A DNA stretch of 64,000 nucleotides from Halorhabdus tiamatea SARL4B (GTDB taxonomy: Archaea; Halobacteriota; Halobacteria; Halobacteriales; Haloarculaceae): positions 682,001 through 746,000 of the forward strand of contig NC_021921.1 in the NCBI RefSeq assembly GCF_000470655.1. Reading direction: 5' to 3'. Made by a program: the position numbers and the translations under genes. Positions 34,232 through 43,124 of this stretch are shown in pieces. Position 1 is the stretch's first letter. Each line of letters opens with the position of its first letter. The notes below the pieces were generated by a model. That model searched no databases and was not told the DNA's origin. It was given only the letters and a program-made list of their open reading frames with translations.

Positions 34232-35184
34232 GCTGTCACCTCCGCGGACGACCCGTCCGAGTCATCTCCCGTCCGCGTCAGTGACTCCCCGTTGGCGTAG
34301 CGATCGAACAGCGCCTCGAGGGAGGCCGGCTCGGAGATGACATCCCGGATTTCGGCGACCTGATCGACGCGGCGAATGACCTCGATCTTCGCGCCGGCAT
34401 CAGTGACCAGCGTGGAGAGCGTGTTGTCCTCGACAGTCACTGACGCGACGCCGTCGAGATCACTGAGGTCGAGATTCTCCGGCACCTCGTCGACCCGGAT
34501 CGAGAGCGGCGAATGCGTCTCGGTCCCGTCTCTGAGTTCGTCGATCGTCCCCTCGGCAACCAAGGCACCATCGACCAAAATCCCGATCCGATCACAGACG
34601 GCCTCGACCTCCGAGAGGATGTGACTCGAGAAGAACACGGTCGTCCCGTCAGCGGATTCCTCGCGAATGAGATCGCGTAATTCGGCCATCCCGCGCGGAT
34701 CGAGTCCCGAGGAGGGTTCGTCGAGGATCAGTAGTTCGGGATCGCCGACCAGCGCACAGGCCAGCGCGAGGCGTTGCTCCATCCCGGTCGAGAAGCCACC
34801 GGCCGGTCGGTCCCAGGCATCCCGAGTGAGTCCCACTCTGTCGAGGAGCGCGTCCGGGTCGACCTGGACGTCCTTGAGGTCGGCCGCGTACCGGACGTGC
34901 TCGCGGGCAGTGAGCCGCTCGTACGGCGAAAACGCCTCCGGAAGGACGCCGATCCGTCGACGGAGCGCCTGCGATTCGGTCACGATGTCGTGACCCAGCA
35001 CCGTCGCTGAACCCGACGAGGGGTCGAGGAAGCCAAGCAGGAGGTTGATCGTCGTGGACTTCCCGGCCCCGTTCGGGCCGAGAAAGCCGTAGACCTCGCC
35101 GGACTCGACAGTGAGATCCAGCCCGTCGAGGGCTGTCAAATCACCGTAGTTCTTGTGCAAGCCGTCGATCTCGATGGCAGTCAT
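34228..35184 (-). CDS. ABC transporter ATPase (CcmA/NatA type)
   Basis: A 318-residue ATP-binding subunit. Walker A GPNGAGKST is at 36-44, the Q-loop follows, the signature is 'FSTGMEQRLALA' (a variant of LSGGQ), and Walker B with catalytic Glu is 'LLILDEPSSGLDP'. The C-terminal 90 residues form the DUF4162-like regulatory domain of this group. It pairs with the downstream permease; the winged-helix gene at the end of the operon is the likely regulator. Confidence 0.93.
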   Translation of the reverse strand: MTAIEIDGLHKNYGDLTALDGLDLTVESGEVYGFLGPNGAGKSTTINLLLGFLDPSSGSATVLGHDIVTESQALRRRIGVLPEAFSPYERLTAREHVRYAADLKDVQVDPDALLDRVGLTRDAWDRPAGGFSTGMEQRLALACALVGDPELLILDEPSSGLDPRGMAELRDLIREESADGTTVFFSSHILSEVEAVCDRIGILVDGALVAEGTIDELRDGTETHSPLSIRVDEVPENLDLSDLDGVASVTVEDNTLSTLVTDAGAKIEVIRRVDQVAEIRDVISEPASLEALFDRYANGESLTRTGDDSDGSSAEVTA

Positions 35185-35563
35185 CCACGGACACCTCCCG
35201 AGAGCGGCCGGCTCGAGTCTCGCCTCGATGCGACTCGACGCTCGCGACCAGCAGTACCACGTCGACTCGTGGGAAGGGCCGTCACGACAGGGGGGTTCAT
35301 GCGTGCGATTCCGTTATCTGGCCGCCGTTGAATATACTTTGGGCTGCAAATCGACTTTTCAATGCAAAGTTTGCCGGATCGAGACAGCTCGAGCTGTGTC
35401 AGTGTGCTGTGGCTCGACAAAAGTAGCAGGACACACGCAAATGTCGAAGTCGTGCCGGCTCACATCACGCAGAAACACGGAAAGGAACTTCAAACCCCTG
35501 CGTGGGGGTAATAACCGCGCTTCAGTAGCACACGGCTCGCTTCACTCGCCGTTCGATCTCTTC
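35185..35563. other. Promoter/intergenic region upstream of the ABC exporter operon
   Basis: About 380 bp without a convincing gene. It carries the ABC operon promoter (A+T-rich block around 35330-35370, GAATATACTTTG...CAATGCAAAG). Short ORFs here (plus strand) are arginine-rich and read as shadows. The hairpin array begins at 35564. Confidence 0.5.
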
Positions 35564-35739
35564 GAGGAATGCTGAACGAAGTGAAGCGTTCCTCCTATCC
35601 GTTCACGCGCGCAGAGCGCCCGTTCACGTGGTCCGAGGAGCGCTTCCCTGCGGTCAGCGCTCCTCGCTGTCCGCTCGCGGGTCGTTTCACTCCCCGCTCG
35701 CACTTTTCGAGGAACGGTTCGCTACGCTCACCGTTCCTC
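35564..35739. repeat. Tandem array of three hairpins ending in the spt5 stop codon
   Basis: Three hairpins occur at 35564-35594, 35635-35665 and 35709-35739, a period of about 71-74 bp. Each has a 9-10 bp stem beginning GAGGA(A/G) and ending TTCCTC or CTCCTC. The third overlaps the 3' end and stop codon of spt5 (35728-35730), so it probably acts as the terminator of the ftsZ1-secE-spt5 cluster. The flanks of the units (CTATCCG, CTGTCCG, CTATCCA) are also alike. Confidence 0.65.
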
Positions 35740-36165
35740 GCTATCCAGTACCCGAATCTGGTCCCCACGAACCGTCACGGGAATCGGAACCGTCGCCTCG
35801 TAGAGTTCGACAGTGACCTGGTCTTTGCCCTCGTCGATGCGCTGGACCTGGGCCTTCTCGCCCTTGAACGGGCCGGCGATGAGCTCGACGATGTCACCCT
35901 CGGCGATCCCCTCGACGTCCGGCGTCGGCGAGAGGAAGTGCTCGACCTCCTTGATCGAGGACTTGCCCTGGACGACGCCGTTGGCGTGGGGGATCTCGTC
36001 GAGAATGCGTTCGAACACCGAGGCGTCGTCGGCCTCGACCATGACGTAGGAGGTGAGGCTGTCCGGCGCGAGTGCCGCGTGAACCGAATCCTCCTCGCGG
36101 TTCATGATCATGTCGGCGACGGTGCGCTCCTGGCTGGCCGTGGTCTTGACGGCGAAGATACCCAT
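35728..36165 (-). CDS. spt5: Transcription elongation factor Spt5 (NusG-like)
   Basis: A 145-residue archaeal Spt5 with an NGN domain (1-85, 'GIFAVKTTASQERTVADMI', 'SYVMVEADDASVFERIL') and a C-terminal KOW domain (about 90-142, 'GDIVELIAGPFKGEKAQVQRID'). It binds the RNA polymerase clamp together with Spt4 to promote processivity. The ATG at 36165 overlaps the secE stop (TGATG). This secE-spt5 pairing is conserved in archaea, as is ftsZ1 upstream in haloarchaea. Confidence 0.95.
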   Translation of the reverse strand: MGIFAVKTTASQERTVADMIMNREEDSVHAALAPDSLTSYVMVEADDASVFERILDEIPHANGVVQGKSSIKEVEHFLSPTPDVEGIAEGDIVELIAGPFKGEKAQVQRIDEGKDQVTVELYEATVPIPVTVRGDQIRVLDSEER

Positions 36166-36338
36166 CACAGACCACCTGTGATCGGGGTCATGAGGACGAA
36201 GATCACGAACCCGAGCAATCCAACCAGGAGGATGCCCGCGCCCGCGATCTTCGCGATCTGGGAGAACTCCTGCCAGGAGGGGGTACTCGCGAGCTTGAGT
36301 ACCCGCACGTATGACGTGAGATCGTACGGAACGTCCAT
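36165..36338 (-). CDS. secE: Protein translocase subunit SecE (Sec61 gamma)
   Basis: A 57-residue single-spanning protein. The amphipathic 'DVPYDLTSYVRVLKLASTPSWQEFSQIAKIAG' is the conserved membrane-surface helix, followed by one transmembrane segment (about 32-52). It is an essential partner of SecY. The start at 36338 (MDVPYDLTS) fits the family; the in-frame codon at 36353 adds five unconserved residues. Confidence 0.93.
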   Translation of the reverse strand: MDVPYDLTSYVRVLKLASTPSWQEFSQIAKIAGAGILLVGLLGFVIFVLMTPITGGL

Positions 36339-36444
36339 ACCGGAGGGTTGCAACTCGGGGCTTTTCTATCTATTGATGCCTCTCGGCAGTGAGAACGGGC
36401 AATCGAGCAACCAGCGGGCAAGGAACCAACGAACGAGGGGAGCG

Positions 36445-37605
36445 CTACTCGACGTAGTCGATGTCGTCACCCATGCGCTGGGCGGCCTTCTCGCGTTCGG
36501 CCTCGCTCTTGCCGTAGATCTGTGGACTCTCGACGCCCGTGACGACGATCATTGTCTCCATCTGTCCGTCGTGTTCGTGGTTGACCGACGCGCCCCAGAT
36601 GATCCGGGCGTCGGGATCGATCCGATCGTAGATCTCCTCGACGACGCCCTCTGCCTCCTCGATGGACATGTCCGGCCCACCGACGACGTTGACCAGCGCG
36701 GAGTTCGCACCGTCGAACTCCACGTCCAGCAGCGGCGAACGCAGGGCCGAGCGAATCGAGTCCTGGGCCTTGTTCTCCGAATCGGATTCGCCGAGACCGA
36801 TCATCGCGACGCCACCGTTCTCCATGATGGTGCGAACGTCGGCGAAGTCGACGTTGACCAGACCGGGCTTGGTGATGAGTTCCGTCATGCCCTTGACCGA
36901 GCGCATGAGCACGCGGTCACAGATCTTGAAGGCGTCCTGTAGCGGCATCGACGGCGCGTAATCGAGCAGTCGATCGTTCGGCACGACGATCACGGTATCG
37001 CTGACGGCCCGAAGCCGCTCGAGACCGGCGTCGGCGTTCGCCCGACGGCGCTCACCCTCCGCAGTGAAGGGGATCGTGACGATCGAGATCGTCAGTGCCC
37101 CGGCGTCCTGGGCCGCCTGGGCGATGACCGGCGCCGAGCCGGTCCCGGTCCCGCCGCCGAGTCCGGCGGTGACGAACACCATGTCCGAGCCGTCGATGGA
37201 CTGCTGGATGTCCTCGATGTTCTCCTGGGCGGCCTCCTCGCCGATCTTCGGCACCGACCCGGCTCCGCGGCCGCCGGTGCGCTTCTTGCCGATCAGGATC
37301 TTCGTGTCGGCCTTGACCTCGTCGGCGAGGTGCTGGGCGTCGGTGTTGGCCGCGACGAGTTTCGCGCCGTGGATCCCCTCTTCCATCATGCGCGTGACGG
37401 TGTTGCCCCCGGCCCCGCCGGCCCCCACGACCGTGATCTTGGTCTCTAAGTCCTCGACGACGTCGGCGAGTTCCTCGTCGGTCATCTGGCCGGACGTCGC
37501 AGGCTCTTCGGTCGCGGTGTCTGTCGGTTCGTCGTGCTCCTCGACCGACGGCTCCTCGGGGTCGTCGTCGGTCTCCTCCATGGCGTCGTCGATGATAGAG
37601 TCCAT
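36445..37605 (-). CDS. ftsZ1: Cell division protein FtsZ1
   Basis: A 386-residue tubulin-family GTPase. The nucleotide motif '[13 protein letters not shown]' (61-73) and the tubulin signature GGGTGTG (150-156) are intact. The GTPase-activating '[11 protein letters not shown]' T7-loop lies in the C-terminal domain (around 250). The acidic N-terminal extension (about 1-55) is typical of halophilic FtsZ1. It assembles the Z-ring; haloarchaeal FtsZ1 acts with FtsZ2. It is followed on the same strand by secE and spt5. Confidence 0.97.
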   Translation of the reverse strand: MDSIIDDAMEETDDDPEEPSVEEHDEPTDTATEEPATSGQMTDEELADVVEDLETKITVVGAGGAGGNTVTRMMEEGIHGAKLVAANTDAQHLADEVKADTKILIGKKRTGGRGAGSVPKIGEEAAQENIEDIQQSIDGSDMVFVTAGLGGGTGTGSAPVIAQAAQDAGALTISIVTIPFTAEGERRRANADAGLERLRAVSDTVIVVPNDRLLDYAPSMPLQDAFKICDRVLMRSVKGMTELITKPGLVNVDFADVRTIMENGGVAMIGLGESDSENKAQDSIRSALRSPLLDVEFDGANSALVNVVGGPDMSIEEAEGVVEEIYDRIDPDARIIWGASVNHEHDGQMETMIVVTGVESPQIYGKSEAEREKAAQRMGDDIDYVE

Positions 37606-37778
37606 ATTTAAATGATTCGTAGCGGGTCAGGACTAATTATCTTTCCCCTCCGGTCCGACGCACGTCAGACAGCCACACGGTTGGTTCGGCACCCAAGCGT
37701 GTCGAAATGGGGAGTTCCGTGCTGTCGGTCGCCCGCCGTTGACCGGCGATGTACACCGCAGTGATCGGGTCGAACTCC

Positions 37779-38417
37779 CTAGCCGAAGTTCTCGACTTTG
37801 GCCGCCTCGGCGTCGCCACCGGCCGTTTCGATCGCGTCGGTCGCCACGTCCAGGAAGTCCGCGAAACCGTAGACGAACACTTGCTCTGCTGGATCGCCCG
37901 TGATCGACTCACGGGCCGCATCGGCGACAGCCCCGTCGGTTTCGATGACCCGGACGAACGCCCCCCTGTCGGCGAGGGCGTCCAGCCGTTCGCGGTGGAT
38001 CGGCTCGTCGTCGCGGTAGACCAGTGCGGCCCCGCCGCCGTCATCGAGTGCTCGTTCGGCGATCCCGATCGCGGGGCCGACACCGGGGCCGCCCGCGAGG
38101 ACGACCACGCGGTCCTCGCCCTCGTAGTAGGCGCTCCCGAACGGCCCCGATATCGCCACTTCATCACCGGGTGAGAGGTCGGCGATGTGGGGACCGAGTT
38201 CACCGTCAGGATCGATCCCGACGGTGATTTCGAAGGTCGCCTCGACGTCGGGTGAGGAGACGGTGTAAAAGCGGGATTCGTCGCTCACTGCGGGCAGCGA
38301 GAACGTCACGAACTGGCCGGGGGCAGCGTCGAAGTCCGTCGGCGTCTCCAGGTCGATCGCCACCGCGTCGGAGCCGACCGAGCGAACGGCGCTGACGGTC
38401 GTGGTTGTTCGGTCCAT
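37779..38417 (-). CDS. Ferredoxin-NADP reductase-like oxidoreductase
   Basis: A 212-residue flavoprotein with the FNR module: an FAD-binding beta-barrel ('RFYTVSSP' at about 48-55; the arginine binds the FAD phosphate) and an NAD(P)-binding domain ('VVLAGGPGVGPAIGIAERAL' at about 101-120, 'VFVYGFADFLDVATDAI'). It is shorter than classical FNR because the C-terminal aromatic cap is reduced ('AAKVENFG' resembles the usual '+E.F' ending). It is probably a cytoplasmic NAD(P)H-dependent electron transfer protein. Start at 38417; the longer frame to 38486 is implausible. Confidence 0.85.
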   Translation of the reverse strand: MDRTTTTVSAVRSVGSDAVAIDLETPTDFDAAPGQFVTFSLPAVSDESRFYTVSSPDVEATFEITVGIDPDGELGPHIADLSPGDEVAISGPFGSAYYEGEDRVVVLAGGPGVGPAIGIAERALDDGGGAALVYRDDEPIHRERLDALADRGAFVRVIETDGAVADAARESITGDPAEQVFVYGFADFLDVATDAIETAGGDAEAAKVENFG

Positions 38418-38492
38418 GTGGGAGCTACGGCCGGAGTTGCCAATGCCGTTTGGTTGCGATACAGCCTCCGATTCGAGTCGGCCCACGATTCA

Positions 38493-38963
38493 TCACTCCG
38501 CGGAAGAGCTTGCACACCCGTAGAACAGTCGGAGGTCCCCCCTGCCTTGGGCAGCGTTGTCGAGTTCTCTGTCCGGCGTCGGCCCACCGACTTCGATTCG
38601 CAGACTCACATTGTTCGGTTCGCTACAACCGTCGGGATATTCGGAGGGGAATGCAGACTGTACTGGAGCCCACTCAAACTGTTTCGTCGCTCCGTCTTCG
38701 GTCGTAATGCCGATGTTTGCAGGGGATCCCGATATCCGTCTGTTCTCGTCTGCAGTGTTCGACGTAAGCTGATACTCACGATCGAAAATAGTCTCACCTT
38801 GTGAATTCTTGACGACAATGGAAATCTCTCGTGTGGTATTGGAGAGATTCAGCACGCTGATCGAGTGGCCCTCCCGCTCAGACGCATTCAGACAGCCGGT
38901 GAATCCACTAAGAACAGCCGAGATACCACCGATTATCAGAGTCCTGCGTGCTACGTCAACCAT
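38493..38963 (-). CDS. Predicted lipoprotein of unknown function
   Basis: A 156-residue protein with a signal peptide and lipobox ('ARRTLIIGGISAVLSGFTGC', about 5-24; two arginines suggest Tat export). The mature part is beta-rich ('SISVLNLSNTTREISIVVKNSQGETIFDREY'). The pattern resembles the lipoprotein at 18260-18718, so the two are probably diverged paralogues. The gene starts 23 bp downstream of the 186-residue low-GC ORF on the same strand. Function unknown. Confidence 0.75.
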   Translation of the reverse strand: MVDVARRTLIIGGISAVLSGFTGCLNASEREGHSISVLNLSNTTREISIVVKNSQGETIFDREYQLTSNTADENRRISGSPANIGITTEDGATKQFEWAPVQSAFPSEYPDGCSEPNNVSLRIEVGGPTPDRELDNAAQGRGDLRLFYGCASSSAE

Positions 38964-38985
38964 GGTAGGTTATGATCGGTTGCCA

Positions 38986-39546
38986 CTATCTCCCGTATCC
39001 GTCATCCACATCACCTTCCGTCAACTTCATAATTGTGTCCCCATCTCCTTCTGTGCTGGTCATCTCTTTTTTTGTTTCTGTTTCCCCATCATACACGATA
39101 GAGATCCCACTGGGTCCAACTCCGATTGAATAATCGACATCAGAGTCATTCCAGGTGTGAATGTATTCCCCTCTGACCCATCTTTCGTCAGGATCGTAAT
39201 CACCGACTGGTTCTACGCGTACCGATGCACTGCAGTAATCGTTTCCTGGCTGGTGATCATTGACGCTGAATCCCACACCGTGAGATAGATCATCGTCCTC
39301 GGCAGTGACATTGCCAGTAGTCGAAGTAGTCTCAGATAGACTGTTTGAATAGAAGTCCCACTTATTTGGATTATAATAAATGCCAGCAACGTCTTCTGGT
39401 TCGTACCCATTACTGTCAAACCATGCATCACCATCATATGTCCACTCCATATTTATTTGATAACTTCCATCGATAAGCCTCCATAGATAGAAGGACAAAC
39501 AGATATCGCAGTCTTCTTCAGTTCCATCAACATTGTCAAACCCCAT
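38986..39546 (-). CDS. Second part of a probably split secreted protein gene
   Basis: A 186-residue A+T-rich ORF with no signal peptide of its own. It has aromatic/Asp-rich beta-type segments ('MEWTYDGDAWFDSNG', 'GVGFSVNDHQPGNDYCSASVRVEPVGDYDPDERWVRGEYIHTWND') and two Cys near the N-terminus (CDIC). It starts inside the stop codon of the Tat-signal ORF (TAATG at 39544-39548). A single extra G in the G6 run just upstream would join the two frames into one Tat-exported protein of about 289 residues. It looks like the mature domain of haloarchaeal Tat-secreted proteins; function unknown. Confidence 0.65.
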   Translation of the reverse strand: MGFDNVDGTEEDCDICLSFYLWRLIDGSYQINMEWTYDGDAWFDSNGYEPEDVAGIYYNPNKWDFYSNSLSETTSTTGNVTAEDDDLSHGVGFSVNDHQPGNDYCSASVRVEPVGDYDPDERWVRGEYIHTWNDSDVDYSIGVGPSGISIVYDGETETKKEMTSTEGDGDTIMKLTEGDVDDGYGR

Positions 39547-39854
39547 TATTTCCCCCCTCCCATCTCGTCATCATCAAATTTAAATCCGTACGTATTACCT
39601 GCAAAGCTAATCTGCTTGTTTTTGAGGAAATTGTGAACCGCCTTTTCACCAGCATTCCGACGGATTTTCTTCGCTTGCTCCAATGTTTTTTTACCCTTCT
39701 TGTTATTTTTTTCTTTTGCCTGGGTGCTCTTTACAGCGGACACAGCAACTGGGACCCCTGCTCCGACAGTTGTGACTGACTGTAGGAATCTTCGACGATT
39801 CGTCAAAATGTCTTTTCCAGCCGCATTCCCTGATTGCATTTTTCCATCGGACAT
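39546..39854 (-). CDS. Tat-signal first part of a probably split secreted protein gene
   Basis: A 102-residue ORF (ATG at 39854) with a twin-arginine signal ('NRRRFLQSVTTVGAGVPVAVSAVKS', about 17-41) but no lipobox. It is followed by a lysine-rich helical segment ('KEKNNKKGKKTLEQAKKIRRNAGEKAVHNFLKNK'), unusual for a haloarchaeon, and ends 'DDDEMGGGK' at a stop caused by the frame of a G6 run. The lower GC and AT-ending codons set it apart from the flanking ftsZ/kor genes and suggest transfer. An in-frame extension to 39998 is AT-rich and improbable. Confidence 0.6.
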   Translation of the reverse strand: MSDGKMQSGNAAGKDILTNRRRFLQSVTTVGAGVPVAVSAVKSTQAKEKNNKKGKKTLEQAKKIRRNAGEKAVHNFLKNKQISFAGNTYGFKFDDDEMGGGK

Positions 39855-40053
39855 CTTAACCACATATTCGTATGAGTACCACAGGTAATTATATTTTTTG
39901 GTATCATATACAACCCAATGTAGTAGTGAATAGTTTACGCAAGGATTGCCGAGGAGTGACATAACATGAAATGATGTACTCCAGTCCCGATACGCCACCT
40001 GTCCTGCAGGTTGCAGAAGGCTTTTTCTCGGTGGCGGGATAGTTCGGACCTAC

Positions 40054-41826
40054 ATGGTAAACGATCTCAATTGGGCCATCGGCGGGGAGGCGGGCGACGG
40101 GATCGACTCGACGGGCAAGATCTTCGCCCGGGCGCTCTCACGAGCGGGTCGCCACGTCTTCACCTCCAAGGACTTCGCCTCGCGCATCCGGGGCGGATAC
40201 ACCGCGTATAAAGTCCGGACGGCCGTCGAGCGCGTCGAGAGCGTCGTCGATCGCCTCGACGTCCTGATCGCGCTCACCGAGCGGACCATCGACGAGAACC
40301 TCGACGAGCTCCAGGAGGGCAGCGTCATCATCTACGACGGCGAGCAGACGACGATGGCCGACGTCGAGGTTCCCGAGGGCATGATCGGCCTGGAGATCCC
40401 CCTCAACAGTCTCGCCGAGGAGGCCGGCGGGGCGATCATGCGCAACGTCGTCGCGCTGGGAGCCGCAAGCGAGGTCGCCGGGTTCCCCGTCGAATTCCTC
40501 GATGAAGCCCTCGTCAAGCGCTTCGGCGAGAAGGGCGAAGCCATCGTCGCCAACAACCGCGAGGCCGCCCGCCTGGGCCGTGATTTCGTCCGCGAGGAGA
40601 CCGATTACAGCGACGAGTTCACCCTGGAGACAACCGACGAAGACTACGTCCTGCTCAACGGCGACGAGGCCATCGGCATGGCCGCTATCGCCGCCGGGTG
40701 TCGCTTCTACGCGGGCTATCCGATCACGCCCGCGACGGACATCATGGAGTACCTCACCGGTCGGATCGAGGCCTTCGGCGGCGCGGTCGTCCAGGCCGAA
40801 GACGAGCTCTCGGCGATCAACATGGCACTCGGTGCGGCCCGGGCCGGTGCGCGGGCGATGACCGGCACCTCCGGGCCGGGGATCGACCTGATGAGCGAGA
40901 CCTTCGGCCTCGTCGCCACCAGCGAGACGCCGCTGGTCATCGCCAACGTGATGCGCTCGGGTCCCTCGACGGGGATGCCGACAAAGCAGGAGCAGGGCGA
41001 CCTGAACGCGATGCTCTACGGCGGGCACGGCGAGATCCCGCGGTTCGTCCTCGCGCCGACGACGATCGGGGAATGTTTCGACAAGACCGTCGAGGCGTTC
41101 AACCTCGCCGAAAAGTACCAGCTCCCGGTCTACCTGACTGCAGACCTCGCACTGGCAGTCACCGAACAGACCTACTCGCCCGAACGCTTCGACATGGACG
41201 CGGTTGAAATCGACCGTGGGAACGTCGTCGACCCCGACGCGGTCGAGGAGTGGCTCGACGAAAAGGGACGCTTCCGGGCCCACGCCGCGACCGAGGACGG
41301 CATCAGCCCCCGGGCACTGCCGGGAACGCCCGACGCCGCACACATGACGACTGGCCTCGAGCACGACGAACTGGGCCGCCGGACCGAGGAGGAGGATATC
41401 CGCGTCGAGCAAGTAAAGAAGCGCCAGCGGAAGGTCGAGACGGCCCGCGAACGAGAGGGCTTCGAGTATCGGGAATTCGGTGATCCCGACGCCGACACGC
41501 TCGTGATCTCCTGGGGTTCGAACGAGGGCGCGATGCGCGAGGCGCTGGGGATGCTCGACGATCGAGACGTCGACGTCCGGTTCCTCTCGGTGCCATATAT
41601 CTATCCGCGGCCTGACCTGACCGACGAGGTCGAATCGGCCGAGGACGTCATCGTCGTCGAGTGCAACGCGACGGGGCAGTTCGCGGACCTGATCGAGCAC
41701 GACACGCTGACGCGCGTCCAGCGCGTCACGAAGTACACGGGCGTCCGGTTCAAGGCCGACGAACTCGCCGACGAGATCGAGGCGGCGGTCGCTGGCGAAC
41801 GCGCCCCACAGGAGGTACGACGATGA
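40054..41826 (+). CDS. korA: 2-oxoacid:ferredoxin oxidoreductase, alpha subunit
   Basis: A 590-residue protein combining the gamma and alpha domains of 2-oxoacid:ferredoxin oxidoreductases. The N-terminal ~190 residues are the gamma-type domain ('IGGEAGDGIDSTGKIFARAL'), followed by the pyrimidine-binding alpha domain ('AGYPITPATDIMEYL' about 226-240; 'TGTSGPGIDLMSE') and the C-terminal domain. The enzyme oxidises pyruvate or 2-oxoglutarate to the acyl-CoA, passing electrons to ferredoxin. Which substrate cannot be read off. The stop overlaps the korB ATG (ATGA). Confidence 0.95.
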   Translation: MVNDLNWAIGGEAGDGIDSTGKIFARALSRAGRHVFTSKDFASRIRGGYTAYKVRTAVERVESVVDRLDVLIALTERTIDENLDELQEGSVIIYDGEQTTMADVEVPEGMIGLEIPLNSLAEEAGGAIMRNVVALGAASEVAGFPVEFLDEALVKRFGEKGEAIVANNREAARLGRDFVREETDYSDEFTLETTDEDYVLLNGDEAIGMAAIAAGCRFYAGYPITPATDIMEYLTGRIEAFGGAVVQAEDELSAINMALGAARAGARAMTGTSGPGIDLMSETFGLVATSETPLVIANVMRSGPSTGMPTKQEQGDLNAMLYGGHGEIPRFVLAPTTIGECFDKTVEAFNLAEKYQLPVYLTADLALAVTEQTYSPERFDMDAVEIDRGNVVDPDAVEEWLDEKGRFRAHAATEDGISPRALPGTPDAAHMTTGLEHDELGRRTEEEDIRVEQVKKRQRKVETAREREGFEYREFGDPDADTLVISWGSNEGAMREALGMLDDRDVDVRFLSVPYIYPRPDLTDEVESAEDVIVVECNATGQFADLIEHDTLTRVQRVTKYTGVRFKADELADEIEAAVAGERAPQEVRR

Positions 41827-42686
41827 GTTCTGACACGCACTTCACGGACTTCAAATCCGACAAGCAACCGACCTGGTGTCCCGGCTGCGGTGACTTCGGG
41901 ACGATGAACGGCATGATGAAAGCCCTCGCGGAGACCGGCAACGACCCCGACAACACGTTCCTCGTCGCCGGGATCGGCTGTTCGGGCAAGATCGGGACGT
42001 ACATGCACAGCTACGCGCTGCACGGCGTCCACGGCCGCGCCCTGCCGGTCGGGACGGGCGTGAAACTCGCCAACCCCGACCTGGAAGTGATGGTCGCCGG
42101 CGGCGACGGCGACGGCTACTCGATCGGCGTCGGCCACTTCATCCACGCCGTCCGGCGGAACATCGACATCACCTACGTCGTGATGGACAACCGGATCTAC
42201 GGCCTGACGAAGGGCCAGGCCTCGCCCACCTCGCGCCAGGGCTTCGAGACCGCGACGTCGCCGGAGGGCACCGTCGAGCCGCCGGTCAACCCGCAGGCGC
42301 TCGCACTCGCCGCCGGCGGAACCTTTATCGCCCAGTCCTTTTCCTCGGACTCCCAGCGCCACGCCGAACTGGTACAGCAAGCCATCGAACACGACGGCTT
42401 TGGCTTCGTGAACGTCTATTCGCCCTGCGTGACGTTCAACGACGTCGACACCTACGACTACTTCCGGGATGCGATCGTCGACCTCGAGGAGACCGATCAC
42501 GACCCCGGCAACTACGAGGCTGCCAAGGACCGCATCATGGACCCGGGGACCGAACACATCGGCATCCTCTATCAGAACGAGGACAGCGTCCCCTTCAGCG
42601 AGCGCGAGGGGATCGACCGGAACATGGCGGACATCCCCGACGGCGCGCCAGAGCGCGCCGATCGGCTGGTTCGGGAGTTCTACTGA
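41823..42686 (+). CDS. korB: 2-oxoacid:ferredoxin oxidoreductase, beta subunit
   Basis: A 287-residue TPP-binding beta subunit. [4Fe-4S] ligands C19 and C22 ('WCPGCGDFG') and the Cys in 'GIGCSGKIGTY' are present, as is the TPP/Mg motif 'GGDGDGYSIG' with 'MDNRIYGLTKGQ'. The start at 41823 overlaps korA by 4 bp. It forms the enzyme with KorA; haloarchaea use such enzymes instead of NAD-linked dehydrogenase complexes. Confidence 0.95.
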   Translation: MSSDTHFTDFKSDKQPTWCPGCGDFGTMNGMMKALAETGNDPDNTFLVAGIGCSGKIGTYMHSYALHGVHGRALPVGTGVKLANPDLEVMVAGGDGDGYSIGVGHFIHAVRRNIDITYVVMDNRIYGLTKGQASPTSRQGFETATSPEGTVEPPVNPQALALAAGGTFIAQSFSSDSQRHAELVQQAIEHDGFGFVNVYSPCVTFNDVDTYDYFRDAIVDLEETDHDPGNYEAAKDRIMDPGTEHIGILYQNEDSVPFSEREGIDRNMADIPDGAPERADRLVREFY

Positions 42687-42751
42687 ACGCGCGGTGTCGT
42701 CAGTGATCGCCCCAAGGTTATAAACGAGCGGCCGAAGTACCGGACGAACTG

Positions 42752-43033
42752 ATGACAGCGGACACCACACCCCCGATCACCGACGACGACCGACTCCTGC
42801 TTGGCGCGGGATTTGCCTTCGGGGTGATGACGACGCTCATCGTCCTGGTACTCGTTCTCGTGATGGACGGAACGCTCGCCACCGGCGAGCTCGTGACGAC
42901 GCCTGAGGGGCTCATCGCGATCGCGGGGATCGTCTTCGCGGGGATCCTCGGGATCGCACTGTACGTCCTCGCGTTCCCCGACAACCGCGCCAACATTCCG
43001 ATCGCAGCCGACGACGAACGGCCGCGGGAGTGA
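42752..43033 (+). CDS. Small two-TM membrane protein
   Basis: A 93-residue protein with hydrophobic segments at about 17-38 and 52-74, and acidic ends ('MTADTTPPITDDDR', 'AADDERPRE'). No family is recognised. It lies between korB and the DUF5783-like gene, on the same strand, with a TATA-like 'GGTTATAAAC' about 35 bp upstream (42715-42724). Confidence 0.65.
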   Translation: MTADTTPPITDDDRLLLGAGFAFGVMTTLIVLVLVLVMDGTLATGELVTTPEGLIAIAGIVFAGILGIALYVLAFPDNRANIPIAADDERPRE

Positions 43034-43124
43034 CGCCTGCCCGGTCGAGCGACCACGGACGCGAACTCGACGAGTAGGCTGCCGGCGACGCCGGGTTTTT
43101 GCCCGGCTTCGAGAAACACCATGC

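Noticed and set aside
36163-36167. secE stop/spt5 start overlap as possible frameshift
   Set aside because: This TGATG overlap with intact family proteins on both sides is ordinary translational coupling.
40138-41700. 520-codon minus-strand ORF over korA
   Set aside because: Shadow of KorA; no recognisable features.
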